Source: Pisolithus tinctorius (Eukaryota; Basidiomycota; Agaricomycetes; Boletales; Pisolithaceae). From it: DNA of 64,000 bases. Below the pieces are notes generated by a model. The model saw only the letters and a program-made list of their open reading frames with translations, did no database searches and was not told where the DNA came from. Where the stretch lies: positions 1,240,001 to 1,304,000 of the forward strand of contig JANFAH010000005.1 of NCBI GenBank assembly GCA_024663395.1, written 5' to 3'. Position numbers and translations under genes: made by a program. Within the stretch, counting starts at the first letter, position 1; the number at the start of each line of letters is the position of its first letter. Below are positions 12,215 to 24,275 of this stretch, piece by piece.

Positions 12215-13693
12215 ATGCGAAGGAATGTTTTAACCCTCATATCCCTGCTTTGGCTGGACGTCGCTGTTGCAGACGAGTCACGACCGCCGCAGACACATCT
12301 TGGACTCGGGGGTGTCGATGCTAGAACGCTTACTTTGCAGTTGACCGGCGAATATACCACCACCATACCGCCGGAGACGGACAGCGAAATCCAACTGCTC
12401 TACGACCCATTACTGGACTCTTCGACTTCGATCCTCAAGGCAATTCCAACTGTAGTTTACCGGCCAGAATCATACGAAGCTGTTGATCGCGCTAGATACT
12501 CATCCAGAGTCGACAGTAAGAGCATACCAATACAATGGCACGAAACCTGGGTGTTGGGACCCGACGTAACGGACAAACACACCCTGGGACAGCTAGCCCG
12601 GATGAGTTCAAATGCCTACCACCTACCCGGCCAGAAGAACTGGAAGTGGCGTGACCTCGATCCTTCGTGGAACATCAACACCGTTGGTTCTATTACATAC
12701 GAGAATGGAATGCGTTTCTGATAGCTTCCTCAACTAGAGCTTTCCTTTCGGCTGGGATAATGCGGAAGACGGATTCCGTGGTTTTGTCTTCCGGTCTGAA
12801 GACAATTCTACCGTTGTTCTCTCGATCAAAGGCACGACTTTGCAGGGTCCAACGTCAAGGAAGGACAAGTTAAACGACAATCTGCTATTCTCTTGTTGTT
12901 GTGCCCGTGTCGATTTTTCGTGGGTTTTCTCGACGGTCTGCGATTGCTACTCTTGGTCCCCGCTACACAATCGCTGCGATGACCCGTGTCTATCAGCCGC
13001 ACTGATACGAGATAGCCTCTTCTATTCGATCGGAACTGTAAGTACGCGATTGGAAAGGATGTTATTAAGTTCAAACGTCGAAGTTCCTCTTCGCATAGAA
13101 ATTGGTCAGGGATTTACGAATGTTATACCCTTTCGCTAACATATGGCTGGTCGGACACAGTCTTGGTGGGAGTCTCGCCTCTCTCCTAGGCTCCACTTTT
13201 GGACTGCCTGCGGTTGCCTTCGAAGCTCCCGGCGAGCGTATGGCAGCGCATAGACTTCATCTGCCACTTCCTCCATCCAGTTACCCGTCCAAGTTGCCTC
13301 GTGTGCCCGTCACTCATGTATATAACAACGCGGATCCAATACCACAAGGTGCTTGCACTGGTATTGCTTCGCCGTGTGCTCAGACGGGCTACGCACTCGA
13401 GACTAGGTGTCATCTCGGAAAGACAATCGTGTATGATACGGTGGGAAGGTTGGGCTGGCACGTTGATCTGCGAAAACATGGCATTGACGTGTTGATCGCG
13501 AACGTGTTGGATGCAGAAGGACTATGGCCCGATGGTGAAGCTGGCGAAGAACGAGAGGTTCCGACAGCCCGAGAAGAAACCGATTGTGTTGTACGCCTAC
13601 GTCCGTTTCCTTGCTAGTACACTGCATTCACGTCATCATCAGGATTGTTTTAAGTGGGAGTTTGGTCATTTCAAGAATAAGCCAATCGGTTGA
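12215..13693 (+). CDS. ATG15: Autophagic lipase Atg15
   Basis: Class-3 (alpha/beta hydrolase) phospholipase that reaches the vacuole through the multivesicular-body pathway and breaks down membranes of autophagic bodies. The N-terminus has a short hydrophobic signal-anchor (LTLISLLWLDVAVA). The nucleophile elbow is VGHSLGGSLASLLG (around 13150-13190), with Ser as nucleophile. Later family landmarks are VTHVYNNADPIPQGACTG and ETRCHLGKTIVYDTVGRLGW. An intron after ETDCV (donor GTACGC near 13590, acceptor CATCAG near 13642) joins the last exon DCFKWEFGHFKNKPIG. The middle (12720-13100) is broken by several short introns I did not place exactly. The gene converges on guanine deaminase. Confidence 0.9.
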
Positions 13694-13863
13694 CCCGCTA
13701 AGTATGACTTGCGATTCACTCCATACAGCGATCGAGTGTTTTGAGTAAACCAGTCACGATATGTATTTGCTAGATGTACAATTGTTCTTCTACATGGTTA
13801 TCCGATCCGTGTTGTACTTATCCATTGGAAATTACCTGCTACCGGCCTTATCTATACAAAGGC

Positions 13864-15654
13864 TTATCCCTGAAATTCCTGTCCCCCAATGACTGCTCCT
13901 TGAACAATAACTTGTCTGATGTTCCTGTCGTCACCACAGAAGAAGAAGCGCTCCAACCATTCTTTCAACATCTCTTCGGCACTTTTTGGAGTGTCTTCTT
14001 CAGTGAGATCGCGGCCCGGATTGTAGCCCCAGATCGCCGGGTTACCGCTGTCGTCACGAACGCTGACAAGGAGCGCATCAAAGGCTTTGCCTCTCTCGAA
14101 TGATCCTATACGGTCTTGTAGACAGCACACTTCTGCCCCGCCCAAGGTTGCTAGATACAGAAGCATCGCGGTGTCAAACTTCTTCCCTCCCTCGTTCGGA
14201 AGAATCTCAACCATCTTCGACGTAGTGCTCGCCATCTGTATGGTATAGAGGATGGACGGATTGTTGCCACCACTAACGTCAGTGCCAAGACCGACCTGAG
14301 TGATAGATAATCGATAAGCATCCGCCGAGAAATCCGGGGAGAAACCCCTTGCCTTTACACCGTGTTCCAAAAGCTTCCTCACTCTTGCCATGCCGCTGCC
14401 TAAGTAGAAATTACTCGCTGGACAATGGGCGACCCCAGCACCTCTTTCCGCTATGAGTTTCATCTCTTCGTCCGTCAAGTAAATACCGTGACCTAGGATG
14501 GTATTATGGCGGAGGAGCTTATACTTGTCGTACACGCCAGCATAAGATTTACAATCAGGGAACAATTTCAAGGTGTTCTCGACTTCTTGCTGGGTCTCCG
14601 CTATATGCGTCTGGATCGCAATATGGGGATTAGCCTTGGCGTAGTTTCCAAGATCGGTGAGGAGCTCCTCCGTGCATGACATAGCGAAACGAGGAGTGAT
14701 GACCGGGTGAACTAGAGGTTCGCCTGCAGGGGATTGAGGAAGATTCTGAATATGTTTCACGAGACATTTTGTGGTCTCCAGAGAAACTTGAGCACACGGC
14801 TCTATGTAATATGGAGGACAGTTCCTGTCCATGTTACATTTCTTTTTGGGTCGTCAGCAACCTGGCAATCTCCAATTCCACTCAAAGGGACATACACCGA
14901 CAAAGGCGCGTTGACCTGGAGAAAGGATCGAATTTCGTGAAGGACGGGCAACGAACTTTTAAGTACGTACCTTTACTACGGACGATGTCGGCAAGTAGCA
15001 TGGTGGCATCGAAATGCAAACTGCCATAGTAGCAGGACGTCGTAGTCTTTTGGCGGATCGGCAAGTATTAGATGGCAGACAGGCCCGATTTGCTTACGCC
15101 AGAATCGATCACCCGCCTCACAATACTGGGGTAGACACGGGCAGCATAATTCTTGTCGGCAAACTTGCTTTCGGTAGGGTATGTGTAGTACTTGAGCCAA
15201 TCCAGTAGCTCATATTGGCCCCCGCTAAGGAATGGATGTCAGCTAGTAGGTCTTCTAGTCACCGCAACAAACGTACACGCCTAGATTGGGTACTTGGCAA
15301 GCGTGCTATTCCAGATCGCCTATTAGCGGGGCGTATTTCGAGCGGTGTGATGCAAGGGGATAAGCGTACGATATGAGTATCGACGAAACCTGGCATGATG
15401 AATTCTCCAGGTTCCAGTATGACCAGTGTGAAGGTGCCATCGAGAAGACCGATCTGCGTGAGTAGTACCTTCTGAAGCTCGAGACTAGTGACATCCAGCT
15501 TTTCTATCAGATGCGCGATGTTCCCCTTGCCGTCGACGACGATCACACAGTTGGGCAAGGCGTCGAAGTAGGTCGATGAGTAGGGGTTGATCACAGGGCC
15601 ATAGTAGACGGTGTACCTGCCAGGGGTGACAGCGGTGGGGGTGTTCCTAGCCAT
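13864..15654 (-). CDS. GUD1: Guanine deaminase
   Basis: Zinc amidohydrolase that turns guanine into xanthine in purine catabolism. The ATG at 15654 starts MARNTPTAV. Metal-ligand motif PGFVDTHI is followed, across an intron, by HACQVPNLGV. Further motifs are IAIQTHIAETQQEVE, GHGIYLTDEEM, HCPASNFYLGSG and VGLGTDVSGGNNPS, which carries the catalytic/metal Asp. Length and motif order fit the fungal enzyme. The frame continues upstream of 15654 only to a non-ATG codon, so I chose the ATG. It converges on ATG15 with 170 bp between stops. Confidence 0.92.
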
Positions 15655-16179
15655 TGCGAGAGATGGCAATCGATCACCTTCCAGGGGGAGATGTAACTAG
15701 CTGAATCACTGGAACGGTGGGAATGATGGGTATCATCCGGATTGTTCAAGGCTCCGGCGGGGACGACGGGCATAGTCGGCCGGACACAACCAAAGACATC
15801 GCAAGGAAGCTCACTGCGGGTATCGAAGGGAACAACAAAAGCTGATCGACCAGTATCAGTGTACCTTGTGGATCCTCTCGTGGTCATTGGTTTGTCCCAG
15901 ACGCAACACATCACTCGTCAGTAGTGGGTGAATACTACATCCTATGCAGAGCAGGCGACTTATTGGCATGGTAGCAAGAACAGGCTATGATGGTGATAAA
16001 GTAGTTACTAGTACCTGGCACATATTCACATCGTCACATGTGTAAATTATAAAAGCTTCATCGCCTGCCATTCCCACCTTTCCTTGACTTTTGGTCCTCT
16101 CCTCTCCTCGTCTCTCCTCTGCGTCGCGTCGTCGAGCAGCTCCCTGGGGGTTCGCTTCATTCCTTGGTCACCTTCTGTC
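15655..16179. other. Divergent promoter region, no gene seen
   Basis: This 525 bp stretch lies between the guanine deaminase ATG and the ATG of the serine-rich gene. A frame on the minus strand (15591-15914) has no recognisable content and mostly overlaps the deaminase leader. It presumably holds both promoters and 5' UTRs. Confidence 0.5.
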
Positions 16180-16897
16180 ATGCCCTCTCTCCGCCGTTCA
16201 GCGTCTTCGCCGTCCGTCCGTTCATCGCCATACCCGCTTTCGCTCTCTAGCGCCGTTAGCAGTCGTGCACGCACCGCCGGCCAACAGCCGCGTCGGTCCT
16301 CTGGTTCAGATGTCTCTGAGCGCCGGGTCCTTGCCGACATTGAATGGTGGAGGGTCGCTGACGGCCAATGCCCACCCACCCCCGACAGTGACCAAGATGA
16401 AGCGCAGCCACCACAGCGTACGACGCGCGTCTCCACCGGTGGAGTTGCGACCTTGTTCGCTGGCGAAGGTCCAGAGTCCCCGCTCTATATCTCGGACTTG
16501 ACACAGGTAAACCCCGTTCGCAACACCATCCCGTCACGTCATGCTAATCGCGTCTTTTTAGTCCGCAGCTCTCGATGAATATGCTCCTCTTACGGTCGAG
16601 TCCTCTACAAGGCGTCGTCATGGACGCGACTCTTCTTTCTCTTCCGTAGAGTCTACTCCAGAAATCACCACGCCACCCCTCCAACCCGTTGATCTGGGCG
16701 AGGTCGGCCCAACATCGGACTCGGACGCACCTGTTTCGGAGCACCCCTGGATAGGCATCGGTATTCGTCATTTGCCATTGCCATTGCCATTCCGTTCTTT
16801 CTCCTTCGGAGGCGTCTCAGACCATAAAAGCTGCCATACCCACTTCGCGGACATGGGAGGCGACTCATTCTCCCTCGATCAGAATCTCTTCTCATAA
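16180..16897 (+). CDS. Conserved basidiomycete protein, serine-rich
   Basis: A two-exon gene predicted to make about 220 residues: exon 1 is 16180-16506 and exon 2 is 16562-16897, joined in phase 0 (TQ to SAALDEYAPL). The first ATG at 16180 was chosen because the longer open frame begins at a TTG. The protein is rich in Ser, Arg and Pro (LRRSASSPSVRSSPYP), with ADIEWWRVADGQ in the middle, then a repeated HLPLPLPF stretch and a C-terminal DMGGDSFSLDQNLFS. There is no signal peptide or membrane segment. The pattern resembles hypothetical proteins I associate with Agaricomycetes; I do not know its function. Confidence 0.65.
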
Positions 16898-17684
16898 CCA
16901 ACGCGACGTCTACCTTGTCTTCATCTACTCAGATCGCTCCGGAGCACCCTCAAGTCCTCTGACTTGCTAACGACGTGGTCACCTATCTTACGCTCTATGC
17001 AGCAGTATTTTCATTTATTTTGAAGATCTCAACCATCCGTTTTGAAAATCCTGCCCGGTTTCGGGGGATACTTGCCTGGGAGGGTACCTTTGTGTCTGGC
17101 TTTATCGTTGCCATCCCTACCTACTCGCTGCCTCTTGTCTCCATCATTCCAAGCGTGCTTTTATTTGCCCGTCATTGCCTCGAAGACGCCAAAAACCTGG
17201 GCTGCTTCTTCCATCATCACTGTAACGACTAGACATGCACACATTTCCTTTTCTCTCTCTACCTTATCTTGCTTTCAAGATGCTTTCTCCATCTCTCATG
17301 TACGACCTGTCACGACCATTTCTGTTTGTCTCATAAAAGTTGCCTCTCCGCACAGCTGTACTACTCTCAGTGCCTGTGCACTATGTAGTACTGTACGGTT
17401 ACAGTTACCAAATCTGACCACTGATCCTTGTTCAGCCATACCGATAGTCCTGCAAACCTGCAGGGGGACCGCGAGCTAAAGCAACCGAGCGGAACCATAA
17501 GCTTGCCTTGTCAGACTTGTGCACACGTGGATGCGTGGAATGCGTCATGTCTTCGGAGATTATGAACGTTCACACAAAAGTAAATCATCCCCAGAGTGCA
17601 AAGCAGCATGGGATCATCAACTTAGCTGCTCAGTCGCAGCAGGAGGCTCAACACCACGAATGGGGAGCCGAGTCGGTAATTCAA
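16898..17684. other. Convergent spacer, no gene seen
   Basis: This 787 bp region lies between two facing stop codons. Frames here (for example 17042-17479 on the plus strand) are compositionally odd (Cys, Ser and Thr rich), begin without support and match nothing I know. It most likely holds two 3' UTRs. No RNA gene was recognised. Confidence 0.5.
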
Positions 17685-19444
17685 TCATCGTTGCAGACCA
17701 GCAAATTGCGCTGGACCAGACACTTTGCTCCACTTTGAAGTCGCGATGGGACCGTATCGTTGAACGTTAGCGGCTAAGGGGGCCGGTGGGTGTCTACTAA
17801 GAGCCGTGCGTGGTGGTGCCGTCGGCGGCGGGGGTTGTGGTTGGGCGTGCCGTGCTTTCCACGCACTGCGAATGGCCGGACATCGAGCGATTAACTGTGC
17901 CAACGGTCTGTTGAAATGGAACTGTGAGGGAGATTGCGCCATCGACTCACAGTCGGCTTCTCGACGCCATCTGCTATGCTCTCTATTATTTTATCCACAA
18001 CGGTGCGATAATTGCCGTGAGGCTTATCGTCTCTGAAACGCATCATGCGCCAATGGTAGAGATCGGGATCCCAACGAACTTCGACTATTCTGTCGTCAAC
18101 TTGCTCGCCAGAAAGTTTCATCCTGCACCACCGAAACCATGTGAGATAGGGGGAAGGGGGATAGAACACTCCAACACGCACGTCTCCCACTCGTCGTCTT
18201 CGACATAAAGTTCGTCGTAAGGCTCATACTTGGCTTGTCCCCTCTCCTCGCCGCAATAAACATGCAAACCAAAGAAAGGTTTAGCACGGAAATCTGGTTG
18301 GGACGGGTTGGATTTCAGCGGAGGAAAGCGCAATACAAGTTTGAAGTCGATAGAGTTTTCCGACGGAGGCTTCCATTTGAGACTTGAAAATGATCGTCAA
18401 CATAAGATGCTTAGGCAAATGTCTGACTTACATATTCGGGTCTGTGCCAGGAACGTAGTTGGTTTCCGTGCAGGTATAGATGAGGCCATCGTTTCTGTGC
18501 TGGAGAGCAGGAATCTCGAGGCGGAATACATCCTCAATACCATATGAGAAGGATATATTTTTCACTTTGATGCTAGCTGGGACTTAGACTCATAAATCAT
18601 TACTATAAAAAGACCGAAACCTACTCAAAAGGAGCCGCGGCTCGAAGGGCAGGTAACCCCTTTATCGCTTTAGACCACGGGACGTAAAACTGCTCTTTCA
18701 AACGCTACAGAATGCTTGAGAAAGAGAGAGTACCCAGTGAAAAATGGGAGCGCTTTACCCAATAGCGTTTGTCCAGCGTTTTTGACATAACGTTTTCACC
18801 ATTGAAGACGAGACAATCAAAGGCAAGATATCGAACGGTCTCCTATGAATGCCGTGAAGCTTCGGGGTTCCAAGTAAAAAGCGCGTTCACTGCACACCAT
18901 TTTGGTTTGTGGATCGACGTCAATGACGAGCTCGCCGTCCAGGATAGTATCCATAAGGGATTCCCTTGACTTGTCGGGCTGCGGGAACCAAAATCCAGAC
19001 ACCTCATAGTACGTGTTATGCCTGTCGATCTACAGGAAGTGATGCGTGGCGCCGCGCGCTCATGAGGGTCACTTACTAGATACACGACCTGGCTACCGGT
19101 GCTGGGATCCGTCTGGAGAAAGAACAGAACACGAACGCCGTCGGACTTTTCGCAGACCCAGTAACTGCGAGCTTTGTCAATATCACACGGGTCCTGTAAG
19201 GAATTAAGGACGCACTCCTTCTTTTCGAGCTCGTCCAAGTGATTCAGGGAGAAGCTAATGGGCTGACTACCGGGAAACCTGGAGACGATGGTGCGTTGGA
19301 CAACGTTGCTTGCCAGCAAGGAGGGAAAGGGACGCGCCGATCATTGTCCAAATGGCATAGTCTCGCCACATAACTCTTTAGCCAAGACTCTTGTTGAGAA
19401 CGAGGGGAGATACGAGCACCAGGTATATCGGGTATTGGAGACAT
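17685..19444 (-). CDS. CEG1: mRNA capping enzyme, guanylyltransferase subunit
   Basis: GTP:RNA guanylyltransferase that adds the cap to nascent RNA polymerase II transcripts in the nucleus. The ATG at 19444 gives MSPIPDIPGARISPRSQ. The active-site lysine sits in YWVCEKSDGVRVLFF (KxDG motif, around 19150); next come DTILDGELVIDV (motif III, around 18940) and RYLAFDCLVFNGE. The C-terminal OB-fold spans FRAKPFFGLHVYCGEE to VEVRWDPDLYHWRMMRFRDDK. The last intron is 17895-17950, joining EKPT to LIARCPAIRSAWKAR. The first join (LDNDR to FPGSQP, around 19277-19335) lacks a usable GT and best fits a GC-AG intron, so that exon edge is tentative. Confidence 0.88.
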
Positions 19445-19675
19445 CGTCTGAGAGACACACAGGCACACTCTGGAGTCTGGGTAGCAGTAATATTATTTGA
19501 CACGATGGCCGGGTCCAACTTCACTGAGAACGTGTAGGGAAGCTTATGTAATCATATTGACAGCAACTACACGAATAATATTGGAGGGTGTTTGGGGCGA
19601 ATGGAATCAATACAACATCGGGGAACAGTAGTAACGGTCTAGTAGCCTAACGAATGTTAACTGCCCAGATTACAC

Positions 19676-20473
19676 TCATCGATCCTCGGCCCATTCCTGA
19701 GTAAGGAATTGTAAGGATGAATTGATATCACCATGAGCAGGCTTTTTTTACTCACGTTCTCCTTCTTGATTTGTGCCTGTGTTGAATGCCGGAAAACTCA
19801 AATTGGCGTTCAAGAAACGTAGAGAGAAAAAACGCACCTCCTCTTCTGGCGTGAAATCATTGACGATGTTGAACAGTTTTCGAATCTCCTCAGGGGTTTT
19901 ACCCTTGATCATGTTTGCCACGGTCTTACACCCGACATCGCTAAAGGGCACCCCCGGTGAATGAAGAGATTCACACCAACAGCACGAGCGGGAACGCACA
20001 GAAGAGGCTTGATATCGAGGTAATTGGCGGCCAGGATGATCTCAAACAACATCTCCTGGTCCACGGTGATGAACCGCTGATCCCACTCCGAAATGTCAGT
20101 AGTCCGCTTGCGGGTTTCGTCCTGGTTTTGGTCTGCGTCTGCGCTTGGCAGAGGCTCGCCGCGATGGTGCTCGCAGTACTCAAGGACCTATGGAGGATGG
20201 CAGGCGTGCATGAATGAGGAGTGGCACGCGATGGTGACACGAAGGGGGGACAAATTCGCACCTTCTTTAGCACGCTAGATGAGACGTTAGGCAAAGGAAT
20301 AGGTTGATCGGTTTCGCCGACGTCTGCGCAAGAGTGTCACGAATCTGCACAGTGCATCGTGGTGTAAGTGAGGGATAATTACCCTCGAGCATGTTCTTGA
20401 TGAGAACGCTGCGCTCGACAACCTCCTTGTCGGCATGGAATTGTTCGTTGTCGGATGTGACGAGGAGTACCAT
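19676..20473 (-). CDS. SKP1: SCF ubiquitin ligase adaptor Skp1
   Basis: Adaptor linking F-box proteins to cullin in SCF ubiquitin ligases, also part of kinetochore assembly in yeast. The ATG at 20473 gives [20 protein letters not shown]. Then come a BTB/POZ-fold core, [20 protein letters not shown], and the F-box-binding tail [18 protein letters not shown]. Introns split NYLDIKPLL from DVGCKTV, EEE from AQIKKEN, and the last exon encodes only EWAEDR and the stop at 19676-19678. The full C-terminus therefore reads EEEAQIKKENEWAEDR, as in Skp1 generally. The 127 bp 5' region is shared with the bL27m gene. Confidence 0.93.
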
Positions 20474-20600
20474 GTCGTTTGTAGTGAGATGGAAAACGCG
20501 GAGCCTTGCCTTGCTGCAGAGCTTTATAAGGAACGAAAGCGCGCCCCCCTTTTTCCATTTCAGGAGTCTGTGACAGCGTGGTCCCCGCTTGACACCAGCC

Positions 20601-21190
20601 ATGTTTCTTCCGCTCGTCCTGCAGGTCAACAGGAGTCCATTCTCTCTTCTTGGTCCGTACAATTGTTCGAGCGACGCTGTCGTCTGACTCGTATAACTAC
20701 AGGGTCTGTTCGGACCGCCACAAAGCGTGCTGGAGGCACCGTACGCAACCATGGAGGTTCACCGGGAAAACGCCTGGGCTTGAAGAAGTTCTCAGGTAAT
20801 AATGCCTGGCTGGTGTACATCTCCTCACCCCACTCAGGTGTTACTTGCAGACCAACATGTCATACCTGGCAACATAATCGTGCGACAAAGAGGCACACAG
20901 TTTCATCCTGGTCAAAACGTAGGCACCCTGATATAATGCCGGACAACTCGTTTCTCAGATCACTATAGGTGAAGATGGGACGTGACCACACTATTTATGC
21001 CACTGCACCGGGCTTTGTCCGCTTCTACAAGGAAAAATGGATGAGCAGTGATCGCAAATTCGTCGGTGTCGTCCTCGATCGAGGCGAGAAGCTACCAAGA
21101 AACGAAGCCGTATTAGGCCGCAGCCGATACTGTGGACTGGTCAATCTTGGACCAGCAAAAAATGGTCAATCATCGCCAGCTCACTTGTGA
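20601..21190 (+). CDS. MRP7: Mitochondrial ribosomal protein bL27m
   Basis: Large-subunit mitoribosomal protein near the peptidyl transferase centre. Exon 1 (20601-20652) encodes the presequence start [18 protein letters not shown] 50-nt intron (20653-20702) leads to [16 protein letters not shown] and [10 protein letters not shown], the hallmark L27 N-terminus. Another intron precedes [20 protein letters not shown], and the last one joins it to [19 protein letters not shown]. The stop is at 21188-21190. All conserved blocks are present in order. It diverges from SKP1. Confidence 0.9.
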
Positions 21191-21509
21191 CCGAAGTAAC
21201 CGTAGACTCATGCTGGTATTTGTTTGAGAACTGCGCTCGTTTTTTACCTCCTGAAGTCTGTAGAGCTTACTACAAGACTAGCTGCTCTCGACACACCTAC
21301 ATATAACTTGGCTAGTGCTCCCAAACTAATACACACCGCATACTCGATGCATTCATGTATACCGCAGATCTTCTTTTCAGAGAAGCGGTGAATCCACTAT
21401 CTACTGCTGAAAACCCATCCTGAACGGATGCCGGGTGCACACATGCCAAATGCTGCCTTTCTAAACTCGTGCGGGCGGTCAATCTTACTCTACACACGAA
21501 TGGTCGCTT
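21191..21509. other. Convergent spacer, no gene seen
   Basis: This 319 bp stretch lies between the bL27m stop and the Fmp25-like stop. It contains no conserved frame and no recognisable RNA; it presumably holds two 3' UTRs. Confidence 0.5.
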
Positions 21510-23648
21510 TCACGACCTGATGATCCTCCAATAGACGAAGCTGTTGCCGTAGCCAGCAATGGCACACTGCTCTACCCCAACTTTCTTCCGCCAGACGTTC
21601 CCAGCCATGTCCTTCACAGCAGTTGTTTTCCTTGCCAAGAGGAAGCGACCACCTTCGGGCCTGTTGAGGACAGCCGGAGCAGGAAGGCTCTTTCGTTTTC
21701 CAGTGCCGAGTTGAAAATCGTAGTTGAGGCCCCAGACTAGAAGATCACGCCCTGTAAACCCTGGGCCTGCGCGGGAAAGTGTATCCAACGTCAACAGAGC
21801 ATGCCCTGTGGGTGAGACGGAGATAGCTTCAGGCACGATTGGCGCAAGGCCTTGAGTCTTCTCATCATCTAGGAAAGAACGTCAACACATCGATGGCAAG
21901 TTAGCCTTGACTCACATTCAAGTAAACCGCTGACATTTTTTACACGAACGGGATTGGCTTGACTGGTCGTATACAAATTGGCACCGAGGCCTCCCCATTG
22001 ACCGTTTCCACACGAGAGCACGTCTATGTAGTACGATGGATCTGAGCCAGTCCTTTCCGCCACGAAGAAGGTCAGATCACCGCCTAGGTTCCTTGATTTA
22101 ACCTTCAAGGGAGAATTCTTTGACTAAAAACAAACCTGCCGAGATTCCTAAGCACTTGCTCTTGACATCCAAGGCTAGGTTCCGGGTCAATATGACCTCC
22201 GTAGGAATGGTCACAGCATCGAGTGTGATACCATTCCCTAGGCCCAACTGTCTGTACGTTTTTGAGTGTGAACACGAATGGTCTACAAAGCAGAAGAGCA
22301 TTACCCAAACTCATTTGCACCCCAACCCAGGACCCTGCCCGCGTCCGTGTTCACGTAGCTACTCCGGCTACCAGCTGCAATTTGCGATACCTTTATACCT
22401 TTGAGGGCAGGTATTTCAAACAAGGAGTCGCAAAACCTGATAGTCTTGTCATCTATAGTGTCTAAGTTTTCTGCTGGACCATTATATACGCGAGCGCGAG
22501 AATACCGTGACGCTTTCGCATAGGGGTCGGTGACCGCTACGGGGTTGAGCTCGACAGCCACGCGTCCCGAAGAAGCGTCACCTGGAGAACTAGACGCTAC
22601 AGGAAGATCGACGTTACGAAGTCCAAGTTGCCCGTGAGAATTTGCATTCTTATTCACGGGATGGGAGAATACACGCCCCACAGATGTTAAGGCTAGGACG
22701 TGATCGCGTCCTGCCGTAATGTTTGTGAAGCTGGTGGTGGGGGTGAGAACAATGTGTTTTAACGATGTAGATGGATATCACCGACTGTTCTCTCCATCCC
22801 AGCTTCTCACGCGGGAAAAGCTCCACCGAGTCAATATTTGGGCGACCTCGCCACAACCAGTCGAAACCCCACCACAAGGGCCCAGGATGCTGCGAAGAAA
22901 CCTTGAGTTTCTGCTGCTCCTCATTCGCAGCCAGAACGTATATCTTTCCCGACGCTGAGAGGGCATACACTCGGGACTCTGTCACTTGTATCTTCACAAT
23001 GTCCTGTTCAAGAATAAGAATGGAGAAAAAAAGATGCAAGTCCTCATGACAAGAATTACCTTGCCTAGTAGAGTGGGCTTTGGTCTCCTTGCTTCCAGTT
23101 TTGAGGTAGAAACTGACGGAAAAAAACCATCACCCCACTGGTAGACATCGCCCCGGGCGTCGACGCATGCAGCATGTCGTTCGTGGAGCGCCAAGTCGCG
23201 AAGTGCTACGTTCTCCAGCCAGTTTACGTTGGTTGGGTACTGCACGACATCAACCTTGGGTTCTGTTGGATTGATTATGTGCGACCTGTTTGAGGTTTAA
23301 GGTTTCAAGCATACAGATGTGACAGTGCAATCACTTGTTGGAGCCCCAGGCTACCCCTTGGAGAGATCCATTCTCGTCGACACCAGTGCTATTGATATTT
23401 GAATCAAGGACTTCTGTCTCTCCCGGGCCTAACTGTGGAGAGGAGGAGGGTATTGCCACAACATCATTGTGTATGACATTGTTCGAGACGCACCACACCA
23501 GGATGGCAGTAGCAGACGCGGTGGCGGATGCAAAAACTGCAGAACGTGCCCAGTCCGTACGGACTTGGTGGATAGCATGTCGTGTGTGAAGAGCCCGCAG
23601 GCAAGGTTTATTAGGCCTGAAGTATCTGGAAGCCGCAGTCTTCAACAT
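21510..23648 (-). CDS. FMP25: Mitochondrial RCC1-repeat protein (Fmp25-like)
   Basis: Predicted mitochondrial inner-membrane protein with an RCC1-type propeller. The ATG at 23648 starts an Arg-rich presequence (MLKTAASRYFRPNKPCL, HTRHAIHQVRTDW), followed by a hydrophobic segment ([20 protein letters not shown]). Repeats include GVAWGSNK, DVYQWGDGFF, GRVLGWGANEFG and DVLSCGNGQWGGLG, spread over six or more exons. In yeast Fmp25 is needed to assemble respiratory complex III, so that role is inferred here. RCC1 proteins are diverse and orthology rests on the presequence plus membrane segment plus RCC1 layout. Confidence 0.78.
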
Positions 23649-23817
23649 CGCGCTAGTAGGCAGAGCTCGTCGTGTCCGTATGACGCACGGCAGAATTTGG
23701 TGTCGGCGCCACCCCCCTTGAAGGGGCTAACCAGCTGATTACAGCAGTTGTAAATATTGTTTGTGAGCGCGTCATGGGCTCCGCCAAATAAGGAAATGTA
23801 CCAAGCTGGCATGAAAA

Positions 23818-23827
23818 CACTATAGTA
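23818..23827. repeat. 10 bp direct repeat, left copy
   Basis: CACTATAGTA occurs here and again at 24276-24285, flanking 448 bp that include the hairpin at 23861-23910. Its size would fit a Mutator-like target-site duplication, but the flanked ends show only weak mutual similarity as inverted repeats. Confidence 0.5.
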
Positions 23828-23860
23828 CTAGTGACTAGTGAGACTGACTACCGTGTCACT

Positions 23861-23910
23861 TCAATAACCACAAATTCTGACCCATCTGGGTCAGAATTTG
23901 TGGTTGTTGA
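23861..23910. repeat. 50 bp near-perfect inverted repeat (hairpin)
   Basis: The sequence folds on itself around 23885/23886. The inner 19-bp arms are perfectly complementary (left arm begins AACCACAAATTCTGACCC), and outward pairing continues for four more bases after one T-G position. Such a long palindrome is unlikely by chance. It could form a cruciform or RNA hairpin, or be a relic of a mobile element. Confidence 0.85.
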
Positions 23911-24275
23911 TGAAACGAGCAAGAACGAGCGCACGATTGCCCAGCACTATGGAAAAGCAGCTTGCAGCCACCGTGCACAGCTAAAGAATGTGTTTGTTCG
24001 AGATGATACATACAAACATACTATGTGCTGCAATGACAGTGGATGGGTACATTGCAGTGCATTTCACTGCAGAAGAAGTGGTATGTGTTTGCTGTGCCAT
24101 CCTGTGAGTACATGATGTGGTTTGGCCATCGCTGGTCTAGTACGTCGACAAACGAGTTTCGGCGACGAAGGCACGCATTCCTATATTTCCATATCGGGCA
24201 GAGCTCACGAGGCGCTCACAAATATTCTGCTACTGACATTATATAAACCGCCAGACTGCTGTAGTAACTGAGGAG

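Noticed and set aside
15591..15914. Minus-strand frame upstream of guanine deaminase
   Set aside because: It overlaps the deaminase start in another frame and shows no conservation; it is probably leader sequence.
16084..16179. N-terminal extension of the serine-rich protein
   Set aside because: The longer frame opens with TTG; the first ATG is at 16180, where the conserved-looking sequence begins.
17042..17479. 146-codon plus-strand frame in the convergent spacer
   Set aside because: It has a low-complexity Cys/Ser/Thr composition, no recognisable domain and lies between two stop codons, so 3' UTR is more likely.
20267..20752. Minus-strand frame reaching upstream of the SKP1 ATG
   Set aside because: Only the part from 20473 down matches Skp1; the upstream part overlaps bL27m exons and reads as an antisense shadow.
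23831..24115. Plus-strand frame crossing the hairpin
   Set aside because: It begins at a non-ATG codon, is built partly on the palindrome and shows no known motif.
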